Shown here in pieces: positions 1-9,843 of a stretch of DNA of 64,000 nt (within the stretch, counting starts at the first letter, position 1; each line of letters opens with the position of its first letter). Source of the DNA: an uncultured Lachnospiraceae bacterium. GTDB taxonomy: Bacteria > Bacillota > Clostridia > Lachnospirales > Lachnospiraceae. The notes beneath the pieces were generated by a model, which was given only the letters and a program-made list of their open reading frames with translations, made no database searches and had not been told where the DNA came from. The translations under genes and the position numbers were made by a program. The DNA lies in the NCBI GenBank assembly GCA_947591155.1, contig CANQDA010000001.1, forward strand, positions 224,494 through 288,493, read 5' to 3'.

Positions 1-178
1 CAGGGTGTAATTCTTTTATATACCGTTCCGCGCCGATCCAGTATCGCGCGGTAGCTATCACAACGAATAACCCCTGCTCTTTACAGCGCTTCAAAGCAGC
101 TTTTGTGCGCTCCGATATGCTCCCGTCAGAACGTAACAGTGTTCCGTCAAGGTCCGTAATGAGCATTTTGGGATTCAT
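1..178 (-). CDS. HAD-superfamily (Cof-type) hydrolase, N-terminal part, truncated by window edge
   Basis: Minus-strand translation from ATG at 178 gives MNPKMLITDLDGTLLRSDGSISERTKAALKRCKEQGLFVVIATAR..., a canonical HAD motif I. Confidence 0.8.
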   Translation of the reverse strand, partial: MNPKMLITDLDGTLLRSDGSISERTKAALKRCKEQGLFVVIATARYWIGAERYIKELHP

Positions 179-287
179 GAAAGGGTCCTCCTCTTTCCAA
201 TGAAATATTTCAGGAAGCTCAGAATTTAGTGCATAGAACAGCCTTTATAATAAATGCTTAACAGCGTTCTCCTTGATAAACGGGAAT

Positions 288-608
288 TTATATCAATCGA
301 TATTTCTTCTCTATCTGTAAATACACAATTAACAGTGCAATCGTAATCACCACAACGCCAAAAATCACAGGTATAAAACCAATCGAATTTTGTTCAAGAA
401 GCAGCAACGGTATTCCACATATCTCTATGAGTATGGCATAAACAAACCAAAGCACCGCAACGGAGTGGTTATATTTTTTTGTATCTTTCACTTTAGGCGG
501 TTTTACTCCTGTGAAAAAACCAACAGGCTTTTTTGATATCCATGCCGAAACGCCAATGCCGAAAAGAATCGCACTAATCAAACTCCATATTACAAATCCT
601 ATCACCAC
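288..608 (-). CDS. small hydrophobic membrane protein (106 aa), close paralogue of 19526-19846
   Basis: ORF with several hydrophobic segments; near-identical second copy in IME2. Confidence 0.7.
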   Translation of the reverse strand: MVIGFVIWSLISAILFGIGVSAWISKKPVGFFTGVKPPKVKDTKKYNHSVAVLWFVYAILIEICGIPLLLLEQNSIGFIPVIFGVVVITIALLIVYLQIEKKYRLI

Positions 609-706
609 TACTATTCCTCCATAAAATCCTGATTTCTCAATTTGATTCTATTTGATATCGGCAAGCAAAAAGCCAGTATTTATGCGGCTTTCCAGATTTC
701 TATTTA

Positions 707-721
707 CTACTCCAGCTCGAC
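707..721 (-). other. attachment site A (guaA-3'-end-like; VELE-stop), left boundary of IME1
   Basis: CTACTCCAGCTCGAC; reverse complement GTC GAG CTG GAG TAG resembles the guaA 3' end at 42045-42059. Confidence 0.7.
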
Positions 722-818
722 AAATGCTAATCAATTTTGTTTAGAGATTATTTGTTGTCGTGTTTATAGTTCTTTTGATTATTTGATGTATCCATATTAT
801 CCTGCCTATATGGGGTAA

Positions 819-836
819 TGTTATCATTTTGTTATC
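819..836 (+). repeat. IME1 left arm-type repeat pair TGTTATC-N4-TGTTATC
   Basis: Copies start at 819 and 830, 11-bp spacing; matching pair at 17644-17661. Confidence 0.7.
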
Positions 837-1013
837 GGCATTGATAACACACACTCTGTAACTGTGGATAATAGCTATAAGGTTCAACCTAAATTATAAG
901 CAATCTTGTGCTTAGGAAATCAACACTATATAACTTTCTGGGCGACGCCATTTCAGTCAATGGACGACTTCTGCTTTTTCGATCTTGATGTCTATCACGA
1001 TTGCAACATAGTT

Positions 1014-1760
1014 CTACAAACCATGTACCACATCCCGATCTAATACTTTCTTTCGCGCTTTCCAGTCGGGCATATGAATGCTCAAAAAATCATAAAACTG
1101 TTTGCTGTGATTGGGATATATAAAGTGAACTAATTCGTGGAGAACAACATAATCGATGCATGCAGGTTTGGCCTTAATCAAATATTGATTAAATGTAACT
1201 ACCTCTCTGTTAACACTGCAGCTTCCCCATAAAGTTCTCATTTTTCTAAGTTGAATTTTGGGCAGCGGCTTGCCATATTTTTTTATGATTGGATAAAACT
1301 CATTAACCCGCTCTTCCAAAAATACATGGCTTTCTTTTCTCCACCAGTTTTCAAATTGTTTCATCAGCCCGGTTTGGTCATTAGGATTTTTGTTTCCTAT
1401 ACAAATAGTTCGACCTTCACGATAGATATAGCTTTTTGTACTTTCAGAGACAGAAAAAATCAAATCTTCTCCGAACATTTTTATTGAAAACCCGTTCCTT
1501 ATTTCATTGGTAGAAGCATATCCTTCCGTTGCGGCGAAAAGATCAAGCTTTCGTTCAATCCATTCCGCTTTTTGACCTAAATAATCTACAACCCACTCAG
1601 TTGAAATACCTTCAGGAACAGAGAATTGTACTGATTGATTCGGATAAACTTTTAATCGACTGGTTTTCATATGTTTTCTGTCAATTCTTACTACAATTGA
1701 TTTGCCGGAAGAAGGCAGAATAATTGAAACGCTTTCCATATCAGTATACCTTCTTCGCAA
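1014..1760 (-). CDS. YgjP/WLM-like (DUF45) metallopeptidase
   Basis: HELVHFIYPNHSKQFYDFL zinc-metallopeptidase motif; RKMRTLWGSC motif typical of the family; overlaps hsdR by 20 bp. Confidence 0.85.
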   Translation of the reverse strand: MRRRYTDMESVSIILPSSGKSIVVRIDRKHMKTSRLKVYPNQSVQFSVPEGISTEWVVDYLGQKAEWIERKLDLFAATEGYASTNEIRNGFSIKMFGEDLIFSVSESTKSYIYREGRTICIGNKNPNDQTGLMKQFENWWRKESHVFLEERVNEFYPIIKKYGKPLPKIQLRKMRTLWGSCSVNREVVTFNQYLIKAKPACIDYVVLHELVHFIYPNHSKQFYDFLSIHMPDWKARKKVLDRDVVHGL

Positions 1761-4700
1761 CCATCATGATCTCATCAATAATAATATCTATCGTATCGAA
1801 CGACCAGTCCAATTTGTTGTCTTCAAGATAATCAAACAATAAATCGTCCAGTTCCTTTTTTATATTGCGATGTACTATAACATTGTCGCGCCAGTCGCGC
1901 TTGGCATTTGAAGAAACTACGTATTTGATATTTAATGCCAACTGACCAAGTGATTCAGAATCGTTAATCTGGGTTTCACCAGTTGCTTTCTTAACTCCAC
2001 TGCACACTGCTCCAAAGAAATTTTTAGCGTCACTATCATCCGCAATAATTTCAGGATAATTGACAGAACTTCTACCGGCACGATAGTCTTCTGCCAAATT
2101 TTCCATTGTAGAGAGGTATTTTTCGCTGTCACGTTCTGCCATATAATCCTGAATGGTTTTTTTAATGCGTTCCATAAAGGTCATATATCGGATAGGATCA
2201 TCATAGCGAGAAGTTTCCAATACTTCGACTTGCCTTGTTTGAATCGCCTCTGCTTTTGCCTCATTTGACCCAAGTCTGGCCAATTGTTCTTCCATTTTAT
2301 CCTTATTTAGGATATCTAACGGTTCAACAACAATTTTAGCATCTTCTGCGTTTACATATGTGTTAAGAAGATGCCGGATTCCGTCTTCATATTTCGAGAA
2401 ATCTACACTGTCATTAAAACGCAAAGATACACTATCTTTTAGCTTCTTGAAAAGCAAATAATCCTTTTTGTATTCTTCAGATTTTTTGTCGCCAACCGCT
2501 TCATATAACTCATAGTTTGAAAACATAAAATCAACTAATTTGGCGAATGTTGCCAGCTTTTCATAGAAATCTTTTCGGACAACATTATCTCGAAGTCGTT
2601 CTTGCCAAATATTCGTAGCAGTCTCGTTTTGGGAAATACCTTCAAAAATGTCCCACAGACTCTGATGCGCTTTCTCCAGACGCCCTTTTTCATCCAATAC
2701 AGCAATGATGGCATTCTTTATTTCCGATTGCTCAAAAGTATTCATTCCAGATTGTTCATCAGAATACAAATCAAGAGCGGAATTTAATTTTTTGAAGATT
2801 CCGATATAGTCAACAATTAATCCGAAATCCTTGTTATCGTACACACGGTTAACACGTGCGATGGCTTGCAACAATGTGTGATCCTGTAATTTCTTATCCA
2901 CATAAAGTACAGCGGCAACGGGTGCATCAAAGCCTGTTAATAGCTTATCTTTTACGATCAGCAGGTCTATTGCACCTTCCGGATTAACAAATTCTCCAGT
3001 GACAGAATCCTCATACACATCGTAGTTGTTTTTATAGAGAGGATCAACTTCTTTTCGGAAGAAGTCGCTGATTGTCTTTAAAGTTTGCGGCGTATTTACT
3101 TCGTCGTCCCCCTCTTTCGCATTATTGGGTGTAATAACGACAGCAGGAGTAATACCCCCAAGATCACGAAGCTTATAAAACATTTTCACCGCAGCTGCAC
3201 GAGAAGAACAAGTCAATATAGCCTTATAGCGCTTGGGTTTAACGTAGTTTAGAAAATGCTCATGAAGATCAAATGCAATCATATTAAGCCTCAGCTCAGT
3301 CTGTGCCAAAGCAACGAAACGACTATACTTCGTCTCAAGATCCTTTCGAGCTTCATCAGACAAGCCAATTGTAATATGCTTCAAATGCTTATTGAGTTGC
3401 TCACTTGTAACGCTCTGAGGAACCACTCGTCCTTCGTATACAATCGGAACAGTGACCTTATCATCAATAGCATCCTGAAGAGTATACCTGTCAATCAGCG
3501 GACCGAATTTATCATAAGTGTTTTTCGAGTTTTCAATATTTCGCTTATCGCCTTTTTTGGGTGTTTTAATAAGTGGAGTGCCAGTAAACGCGATTTTTGC
3601 AGCATTAGGCAGAACCTTGTTCATGTAAAGGTTCAGTCTTCCATATTGCGTTCGATGCCCCTCATCAATAAATAAGAAAATATTAGCATCGGAATTGCTG
3701 TAAGCTTGTTTGACCGCCGCCTCAAACTTATTGACAAGAGAGGTAATAACCGTGTTTCCTTCATCATCAAGCAGATCTATTAACCCTTTGCCGGTTTTGG
3801 CACGATGAGGATTCATCTGCGTATGAATAAAGTTATCCCTAATTTGTTTATCGAGGTTAATTCGGTCAGTCACCATTATAAATCGGGGGCTTTTAATTGG
3901 GCTGTCCTTTTTCATGCTTTCACGAAGAATAATCTTTGTCAGCATAATCATCGTAATGGTTTTTCCGCTGCCCTGCGTATGCCACACAACACCATTTCTG
4001 GTGTTGGCTCCGTCTTTCAATAAAAGACGGTCCATACATTTTTTAACAGCAAAATACTGTTTATATCGACATACCTTTTTGACATTGTTGTCATAGATAA
4101 TAAAGTTTAGAATAATATCAAGTAATCGTTCTGGGTGAAGCAAAGAAATCAAAGCGCGATCCTGTTCCTTCACAGTGCCATCCGGAGAACATTTTTTGCA
4201 CCATTCATTCAGCCAGACCTTGTCATCCTCATGCCACGAAACAAAATACTTGGCGGGCGTTCCGCAGGTACCGTATAAGACCTTATCTGGATTGACTGCC
4301 AGCACAAGCTGAGAATAGTGAAAGAGCTGGGGGATGTAGTCGTTTCCCCAGTTGCGTATGTTCTGTGTAACACCTTCCATCACATCTACACCAGATTTCT
4401 TACACTCAATGACAACAAGAGGAATTCCGTTTATTAATACGACTATATCCGGACGGGCAAATTTCCCATTTGAACGTTCCACCTCAAATTCGTCTGTAAC
4501 TTGATAAGTATTGTTTTCCGGATGTTCAAAGTCGATATAGCTGATATCAAAAGACTGCTTTGTTCCATCCGGAAGAGTTTCCTCAAGGCTCTTTCCCGAA
4601 CACAACATATCGGAAATTTCTTTATTGGTAGCATATAACCCTGCTACGGATTGAATATTCAAGGAACGGATAGCAGCGGAAATAGACCCGCCAGAAAAAA

Positions 4701-4899
4701 AACGGGACTCACTACCATATGGATATGTCCTCTTGCTGAGGAAAGACTGTAATTCATCCTCAAATAGCACATCTTTTCTCGACCCACGTTTTGCTTCTGC
4801 GTCACTACGCGGAACAATGGTATATCCTAATTTTTCAAGTACTTTTAATGCCCGATCTTGCGACTCGGGACGTTCATTAAAAATTTGATGGCTTGGCAT
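1741..4899 (-). CDS. hsdR: type I restriction endonuclease subunit R
   Basis: 1052 aa; nuclease motif region IECKKSG, Walker A TQGSGKTITM, FIDEGHR, helicase motifs. Confidence 0.95.
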   Translation of the reverse strand: MPSHQIFNERPESQDRALKVLEKLGYTIVPRSDAEAKRGSRKDVLFEDELQSFLSKRTYPYGSESRFFSGGSISAAIRSLNIQSVAGLYATNKEISDMLCSGKSLEETLPDGTKQSFDISYIDFEHPENNTYQVTDEFEVERSNGKFARPDIVVLINGIPLVVIECKKSGVDVMEGVTQNIRNWGNDYIPQLFHYSQLVLAVNPDKVLYGTCGTPAKYFVSWHEDDKVWLNEWCKKCSPDGTVKEQDRALISLLHPERLLDIILNFIIYDNNVKKVCRYKQYFAVKKCMDRLLLKDGANTRNGVVWHTQGSGKTITMIMLTKIILRESMKKDSPIKSPRFIMVTDRINLDKQIRDNFIHTQMNPHRAKTGKGLIDLLDDEGNTVITSLVNKFEAAVKQAYSNSDANIFLFIDEGHRTQYGRLNLYMNKVLPNAAKIAFTGTPLIKTPKKGDKRNIENSKNTYDKFGPLIDRYTLQDAIDDKVTVPIVYEGRVVPQSVTSEQLNKHLKHITIGLSDEARKDLETKYSRFVALAQTELRLNMIAFDLHEHFLNYVKPKRYKAILTCSSRAAAVKMFYKLRDLGGITPAVVITPNNAKEGDDEVNTPQTLKTISDFFRKEVDPLYKNNYDVYEDSVTGEFVNPEGAIDLLIVKDKLLTGFDAPVAAVLYVDKKLQDHTLLQAIARVNRVYDNKDFGLIVDYIGIFKKLNSALDLYSDEQSGMNTFEQSEIKNAIIAVLDEKGRLEKAHQSLWDIFEGISQNETATNIWQERLRDNVVRKDFYEKLATFAKLVDFMFSNYELYEAVGDKKSEEYKKDYLLFKKLKDSVSLRFNDSVDFSKYEDGIRHLLNTYVNAEDAKIVVEPLDILNKDKMEEQLARLGSNEAKAEAIQTRQVEVLETSRYDDPIRYMTFMERIKKTIQDYMAERDSEKYLSTMENLAEDYRAGRSSVNYPEIIADDSDAKNFFGAVCSGVKKATGETQINDSESLGQLALNIKYVVSSNAKRDWRDNVIVHRNIKKELDDLLFDYLEDNKLDWSFDTIDIIIDEIMMVAKKVY

Positions 4900-4951
4900 A
4901 ATACATCCTCATTTTTTATAATGGCTTTCAGTTGTGATTTGCTTCTATTCA

Positions 4952-5110
4952 TTAATTATTTAGAGACGCAATTGCAATCGCTATCAGTTCATCCCAGTTT
5001 CTGGCATTATCGATTGCTTGTTTGAGTATTTCTTTTTCAACTTTTGTAAATGGCCGATTGCTTCTTTCTATAACAAGTTTGCAAAGCGTTTTGATTTGTT
5101 GCTCTGTCAT
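4952..5110 (-). CDS. 52-aa small protein inside the hsd operon
   Basis: Not in the ORF track (<60 aa). ATG at 5110: MTEQQIKTLCKLVIERSNRPFTKVEKEILKQAIDNARNWDELIAIAIASLNN-stop; 4-bp ATGA overlap with hsdS stop. Confidence 0.7.
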   Translation of the reverse strand: MTEQQIKTLCKLVIERSNRPFTKVEKEILKQAIDNARNWDELIAIAIASLNN

Positions 5111-6387
5111 GTTTTTATCCTCACAATTCCAGTCATTAATAACTGTGTCATCGCCTTTTTGAACTTAGAATATTCTTCAACCTCACGCTGATGAAGGGTG
5201 ATAAGGTTGTCGAGGGAGCGGAAGAAGCTACCGATTTGTTGCTGTTCAATACGATCTGTCGGCAAAAATACATTAACTTTTCCAATCTCATCTTTATTGA
5301 TTTTCTGTGGTATAGCCGTGACCAAAGTTCTGTCCTTTAAGTCCTTCTGGAAAAGCGGTGACTGTATGGCATTGCACAAATAATATGAATCAATACAAAT
5401 TGGTTTTAGTAACGCCAAACTTACATAAAATGCGAGCTTTTCAGAGGTTTCCACAACATTTGGAGTGCCTACATCACCTATCCGTGTCATTAGAATATCG
5501 CCTTTTTGGGGATACACCTTATAATCCTTTTCAAACGCTTCTTCTGAAATAAATTTACGAGCGGTAAGTGAAGCTATATTTTCGACAGAAAGGAACATCA
5601 CGCCGCTGTCTGTGTACTGCGGTGTTTGATGTACTCCATCATATATTGAAACAATCTCTCCCAACTTACGCTGTTCCCAATCTTCCATAAATCCAGGGAA
5701 ACGAATTTCGGGAGCAGTTTTTCCATTTTGTGGGAACATTTTGCTAAGGCACGTCTTTTTCAAATTCTTGTACTCGTTGGTTTTTGCTTCACAAAGCTTT
5801 ATGATTTCATCATAGTGATCTAATATCTCAGAGATTTTCTCCTGCTCAGCATGTGGAGGAACGGGCAACAAACAACTGTAAAAATCCTTTTCCGTCAAGT
5901 TCAAAAGTCCGTCGTCTCGAACTCCGTGATTAATTTTCTTTGATAGTTGCCGATTTAAAAAGCCGCTAACAAACAGATGATCATAAAATTCTGCGCATTC
6001 GTTCTGTATTTTGAAGCTTTCAAACACATTGGGAACAGCGGCAGTCTCACGATCCCTCAAACGATAAATGCATCCTTGAGGGTATCTGTTTGAGTTGCCT
6101 TTGTTATAAGAAAAATCGCCTTTATGGAGAACTATGTACTTCTCATATTGCTTTCCCGAAAGCTCTTTCCCGAATTTCTTTGCCTGATTAACAAATCCTA
6201 TTCCGGCAGATATACTGACCGTTTCATAAGATTCTGTTCCGGCAGTTTGCGTCAGTTTTTCTGCAATATCAGAAAGCTTTGCGACACGCCAATTACGGGG
6301 AAGAATACCCATTCCCGTTTTAGAATATTGATCGTCAGAAAGGCTTTGACGAATAGCATCTATCCTATCTTTTATTTCCTTTTCCAT
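5107..6387 (-). CDS. hsdS: type I restriction specificity subunit S (two TRDs)
   Basis: 426 aa; two target-recognition repeats with conserved segments (LPVPPHAEQEKISEILDHYDEII; PTDRIEQQQIGSFFRSLDNLI). Confidence 0.92.
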   Translation of the reverse strand: MEKEIKDRIDAIRQSLSDDQYSKTGMGILPRNWRVAKLSDIAEKLTQTAGTESYETVSISAGIGFVNQAKKFGKELSGKQYEKYIVLHKGDFSYNKGNSNRYPQGCIYRLRDRETAAVPNVFESFKIQNECAEFYDHLFVSGFLNRQLSKKINHGVRDDGLLNLTEKDFYSCLLPVPPHAEQEKISEILDHYDEIIKLCEAKTNEYKNLKKTCLSKMFPQNGKTAPEIRFPGFMEDWEQRKLGEIVSIYDGVHQTPQYTDSGVMFLSVENIASLTARKFISEEAFEKDYKVYPQKGDILMTRIGDVGTPNVVETSEKLAFYVSLALLKPICIDSYYLCNAIQSPLFQKDLKDRTLVTAIPQKINKDEIGKVNVFLPTDRIEQQQIGSFFRSLDNLITLHQREVEEYSKFKKAMTQLLMTGIVRIKT

Positions 6388-6422
6388 TCGCCGTCACTCC
6401 TTACTTTGCATTTCTTGCGGCC

Positions 6423-7436
6423 TCATTTCTTTCCACCGATCCATTTCACACTGTCAGAAAGGTCATCAATATCTGCTGCCTCAACCTTCCTGCGAGCAGA
6501 ATTGTACTTTTCATACTGTTCAAGGGCTAATGCATTTGCCACATCACGCTGAACCGTACCGAAATTCTGTAGAACCTCTCTGCCGTTGAATCGCAAAAAC
6601 TCTCCGAGCTTGCTTTCCCAATCTGCCATATGCATTTCCTGGCGAGATTTTGCCATAAGCTCTGCGTAATCAAGGTACATGTTGACAATCAAGTTTAATG
6701 TGCTGATTTCGTCGTGTGTCATATAGTTCTTGGCAACGGTTACATCCGCCTTGCGAACCTTCGCACCTTTAAATGCGGTGAGACCCATATTATCCTTGGA
6801 AGCATCTGCGCGAGAAGCGATAATCTCAGGCGCAGTATATCCGGTAGCCGCATACTCGAGCTTGTTCTGAACTGACTTGAAAAACAGCTGTGCTGCATCG
6901 CTCTGTGCATCATAGTCCACAGACAAGGCGAAAATATCTTTAACCTTCTGATACAGACGTTTCTCACTTGCACGAATGTCACGGATTCTTTCTAGTAATT
7001 CGTCAAAATAATCAGCCCCGAATTCTTTGGGATTGCGCAGACGTTCATCATTCAGAACAAATCCTTTTTTCGTATACTCTGTCAAAATGCGGTTTGCCCA
7101 TCTGCGAAAATGAATACCCACATTGCTTCTTACGCGATATCCGATGGCGAGAATCATATCAAAATTATAGAATTTCTGCTCCCGCTTTACCTCACGTAAT
7201 CCCTCTGTTCGAACTTGTAAGTACTTCTTACAAGTTGAAGATTCCTCAAGTTCTCTGTCTTGATAGATGTTCTTAATGTGTAGAGTAATGTTCTGAGGCG
7301 TTGTCTGATACAGTTCTGCGATAGTTTTCTGTGTCATCCAAACCGTATCATCCGAAAAATAGACATCTATTTTAGTATCGCCCTTTTCGGTTTGATAAAT
7401 AAGGATTCTTCCGGATTCACTGATTTCGTTACTCAT
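6423..7436 (-). CDS. RhuM-family protein
   Basis: VWMTQKTIAELYQTTPQNITLHIKNIYQDRELEESSTCK and FYNFDMILAIGYRVRSNVGIHFRRWA are RhuM hallmarks. Confidence 0.9.
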   Translation of the reverse strand: MSNEISESGRILIYQTEKGDTKIDVYFSDDTVWMTQKTIAELYQTTPQNITLHIKNIYQDRELEESSTCKKYLQVRTEGLREVKREQKFYNFDMILAIGYRVRSNVGIHFRRWANRILTEYTKKGFVLNDERLRNPKEFGADYFDELLERIRDIRASEKRLYQKVKDIFALSVDYDAQSDAAQLFFKSVQNKLEYAATGYTAPEIIASRADASKDNMGLTAFKGAKVRKADVTVAKNYMTHDEISTLNLIVNMYLDYAELMAKSRQEMHMADWESKLGEFLRFNGREVLQNFGTVQRDVANALALEQYEKYNSARRKVEAADIDDLSDSVKWIGGKK

Positions 7437-8998
7437 AAGCCGAGCTCCTTGAGATATTTTTCCATTTGTGCCTCTGCTTTGGCAATCTCCGATTTTAGAC
7501 GGGCAATATTGCCTCTGACTTCCTCAATGTCAACAAGTTCTTCTTCCTCGAAAGTATCCACGTAACGGGGAATATTAAGATTATAATCATTGAATTTGAT
7601 TTCTTCGAGTGTTGCTACATGAGCAAACTTATCTATATCCTTTCGTTCATGGAATGCACTAATAATTGCATCAATGTGTTTTTGTTCCAAAACATTCTGT
7701 TTTTTTTCTTTTTTAAACCGATTATTTCCTTCCTCGTCATTTCCGGAGGCATCAATGAAAAGCACATCGCTGTTTGAACGGTTTTTCTTGAACACAAGGA
7801 TACAAGCGGGGATAGATGTGCCGTAAAACAAATTTTCAGGCAAACCGATAACGGCATCAAGCAGATTCTCATCAACGACTCTCCGACGGATTCTGCCTTC
7901 TGCTGCCCCTCTGAACAAAACACCGTGCGGTGCGACTGCAGCAATACGTCCACCTATCGAAGCACTTGCGATCATATGCAATAGGAAGGCCCAGTCACCC
8001 TTGCTTGCAGGAGGAACACCCCAATCAAAGCGATGGTACTTGTCAAGGGTTGCTTCCATCTTAAATTCTTTTTTACCTTTGCCAACGGCATCTCCACCTG
8101 GATTAAATCCTGCCGCCCACTTATCCTTAGAAAATGGCATATTTGCCACAATGGCATCAAATGTCAGAAGATTTCCGTCCTCGTCCTTAAACATTGGATT
8201 GGCAAGCGTATCTCCCCATGCAATTACCGCATCACGTATCTCGTGAATATACATATTCATCTTTGCCATAGCAACAGATGAACCGTTGACTTCTTGACCG
8301 AAAATAGAAACCTGATTTGAGTTGCCTTTTTTAGCAGCTTTGATAAGCAAAGAACCGGAGCCACAGGTAGGATCATATACGCGTTCGCCAGGCTTAACAG
8401 AGACTATCTGTGCCATGATTTCAGATACGGCTGCAGGTGTATAGAATGACCCTGCTTTTTTGCCAGCCATACTTGCAAACTGGCCGATCATATATTCATA
8501 TGCGTCTCCGATGACATCCGCTGGAACTTCGCCGTCTTTTACTTCAATATGAGAAGGGCGGAGGTCAAGCGGATACAGGTCTTCCAGCAATTCTCTCAAT
8601 ATGGCATTTTTATGCTCGCGTGTTCCAAGTGCGTTTTCGCTATTATAATCGGTTGTGTTAAGCACGCCGGCAAGCTGTTGGTTATTATCATTTTCAATTT
8701 GCCGAAGCGCTGTGTTAATAATCTGGCCAATATTATCAGAGAATCTTTGTTCATACAGGGTAGTGAATAAACAGTCTTCGACCACAGTAAAGGGCAAATA
8801 TCGCTTTTGCCTCTCCAATCTAATGCCCTCATATTTTTTTTCAAGTTCTTCAACTTTCTCTCTGTATGTGTCACTTAAATACTTTACAAACATCAGAGGA
8901 AGCACGTAATCCTTATAGTTTGCTGCATCGATGGTATCGCGTAATGAATCTGCCCCCCGCATCAATGCGCTTTCAATGTCTTTTTTTGTTGTACCCAT
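7433..8998 (-). CDS. hsdM: type I restriction-modification DNA methyltransferase subunit M
   Basis: 521 aa; GSFYTPAAVSEIMAQIV, DPTCGSGSLL, NMPF (N6-adenine MTase motif IV). Confidence 0.95.
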   Translation of the reverse strand: MGTTKKDIESALMRGADSLRDTIDAANYKDYVLPLMFVKYLSDTYREKVEELEKKYEGIRLERQKRYLPFTVVEDCLFTTLYEQRFSDNIGQIINTALRQIENDNNQQLAGVLNTTDYNSENALGTREHKNAILRELLEDLYPLDLRPSHIEVKDGEVPADVIGDAYEYMIGQFASMAGKKAGSFYTPAAVSEIMAQIVSVKPGERVYDPTCGSGSLLIKAAKKGNSNQVSIFGQEVNGSSVAMAKMNMYIHEIRDAVIAWGDTLANPMFKDEDGNLLTFDAIVANMPFSKDKWAAGFNPGGDAVGKGKKEFKMEATLDKYHRFDWGVPPASKGDWAFLLHMIASASIGGRIAAVAPHGVLFRGAAEGRIRRRVVDENLLDAVIGLPENLFYGTSIPACILVFKKNRSNSDVLFIDASGNDEEGNNRFKKEKKQNVLEQKHIDAIISAFHERKDIDKFAHVATLEEIKFNDYNLNIPRYVDTFEEEELVDIEEVRGNIARLKSEIAKAEAQMEKYLKELGL

Positions 8999-9579
8999 TA
9001 TCGTTTTCCTCCAATTATTCTTTGAATATTAAGCATTGTAAACTTGTTTTGCTCGTTTATAAGACTTCGATAGAGCTGCTCTCGACGAAGATTTGTTGAA
9101 ACCATATCGGTAATAATCTGCTGTTCCTTCAGTGGTGGAACAGGAATTTCCAATTCGGCGAATGTCCCAATTTTTATTGTCCTTTGAGCTCGCCCCCCAT
9201 CGAGCGACTGAAGCAGATCAGAGACTTCCGGAGTCGACAGCCAATATCTCAGGTATTGCGGCAAAATCCCGTTATTAAATATCCTTATAACAGCAAGCTG
9301 TGACGGTATAACCAGCCCAGCGTCATGTCGTGTAATAACCACCGGGGAAATAGGGGTGAAAAGTTTAATTACGATATCTCCCGGTTGTGTCAGAATAGCT
9401 TGATCCAGTATATCCTTTGCCGGAAATATATCTAGCTCTTTGTAATCAATCTCATTGTACGAACTTAAAGATCTTAAATTAAGCCGTTTATATGCTTTCA
9501 CCGTTTCTTCGGGAAAACGAGCCTCTTTTCTATTCAAAACCAATCCACTTTGCAGACTGGCAATATCAGACAACTTCAT
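8998..9579 (-). CDS. HsdS-like half subunit (single target-recognition domain)
   Basis: About 193 aa from internal Met MKLSDIASLQSG; IPVPPLKEQQIITDMVSTNLRREQL resembles the HsdS conserved helix; abuts hsdM. Confidence 0.8.
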   Translation of the reverse strand: MKLSDIASLQSGLVLNRKEARFPEETVKAYKRLNLRSLSSYNEIDYKELDIFPAKDILDQAILTQPGDIVIKLFTPISPVVITRHDAGLVIPSQLAVIRIFNNGILPQYLRYWLSTPEVSDLLQSLDGGRAQRTIKIGTFAELEIPVPPLKEQQIITDMVSTNLRREQLYRSLINEQNKFTMLNIQRIIGGKR

Positions 9580-9598
9580 ATTCTGCTCCTTATGCAAT

Positions 9599-9630
9599 AT
9601 CGGCACACCCACACATGCGAGTGTGCCGAT
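9599..9630. promoter_or_regulatory. intercistronic hairpin ATCGGCACAC...GTGTGCCGAT
   Basis: 10-bp perfect inverted repeat between the 67-aa gene and half-hsdS. Confidence 0.5.
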
Positions 9631-9639
9631 CTGCCTCAA

Positions 9640-9843
9640 TTATCGAGTATGTGATTCGGGACAGCATTTAGCACAACCATCAACATAGGTATAATACTTT
9701 CCTGCTTCTCTTACTGCCTGCTGAGATGTGGCAAAATCACCAAGATAAACGCGATTTTCAACATCCGGCAACCAGCTGCACGTGGCTCGATGCACTTCAT
9801 GCTCACCAGTAGGCTGAGCATTCTTGTTTACATAAAATCTCAA
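9640..9843 (-). CDS. 67-aa hypothetical protein, first gene of the R-M operon
   Basis: ORF MRFYVNKNAQPTGEHEVHRATCSWLPDVENRVYLGDF..., co-directional with the hsd genes. Confidence 0.65.
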   Translation of the reverse strand: MRFYVNKNAQPTGEHEVHRATCSWLPDVENRVYLGDFATSQQAVREAGKYYTYVDGCAKCCPESHTR

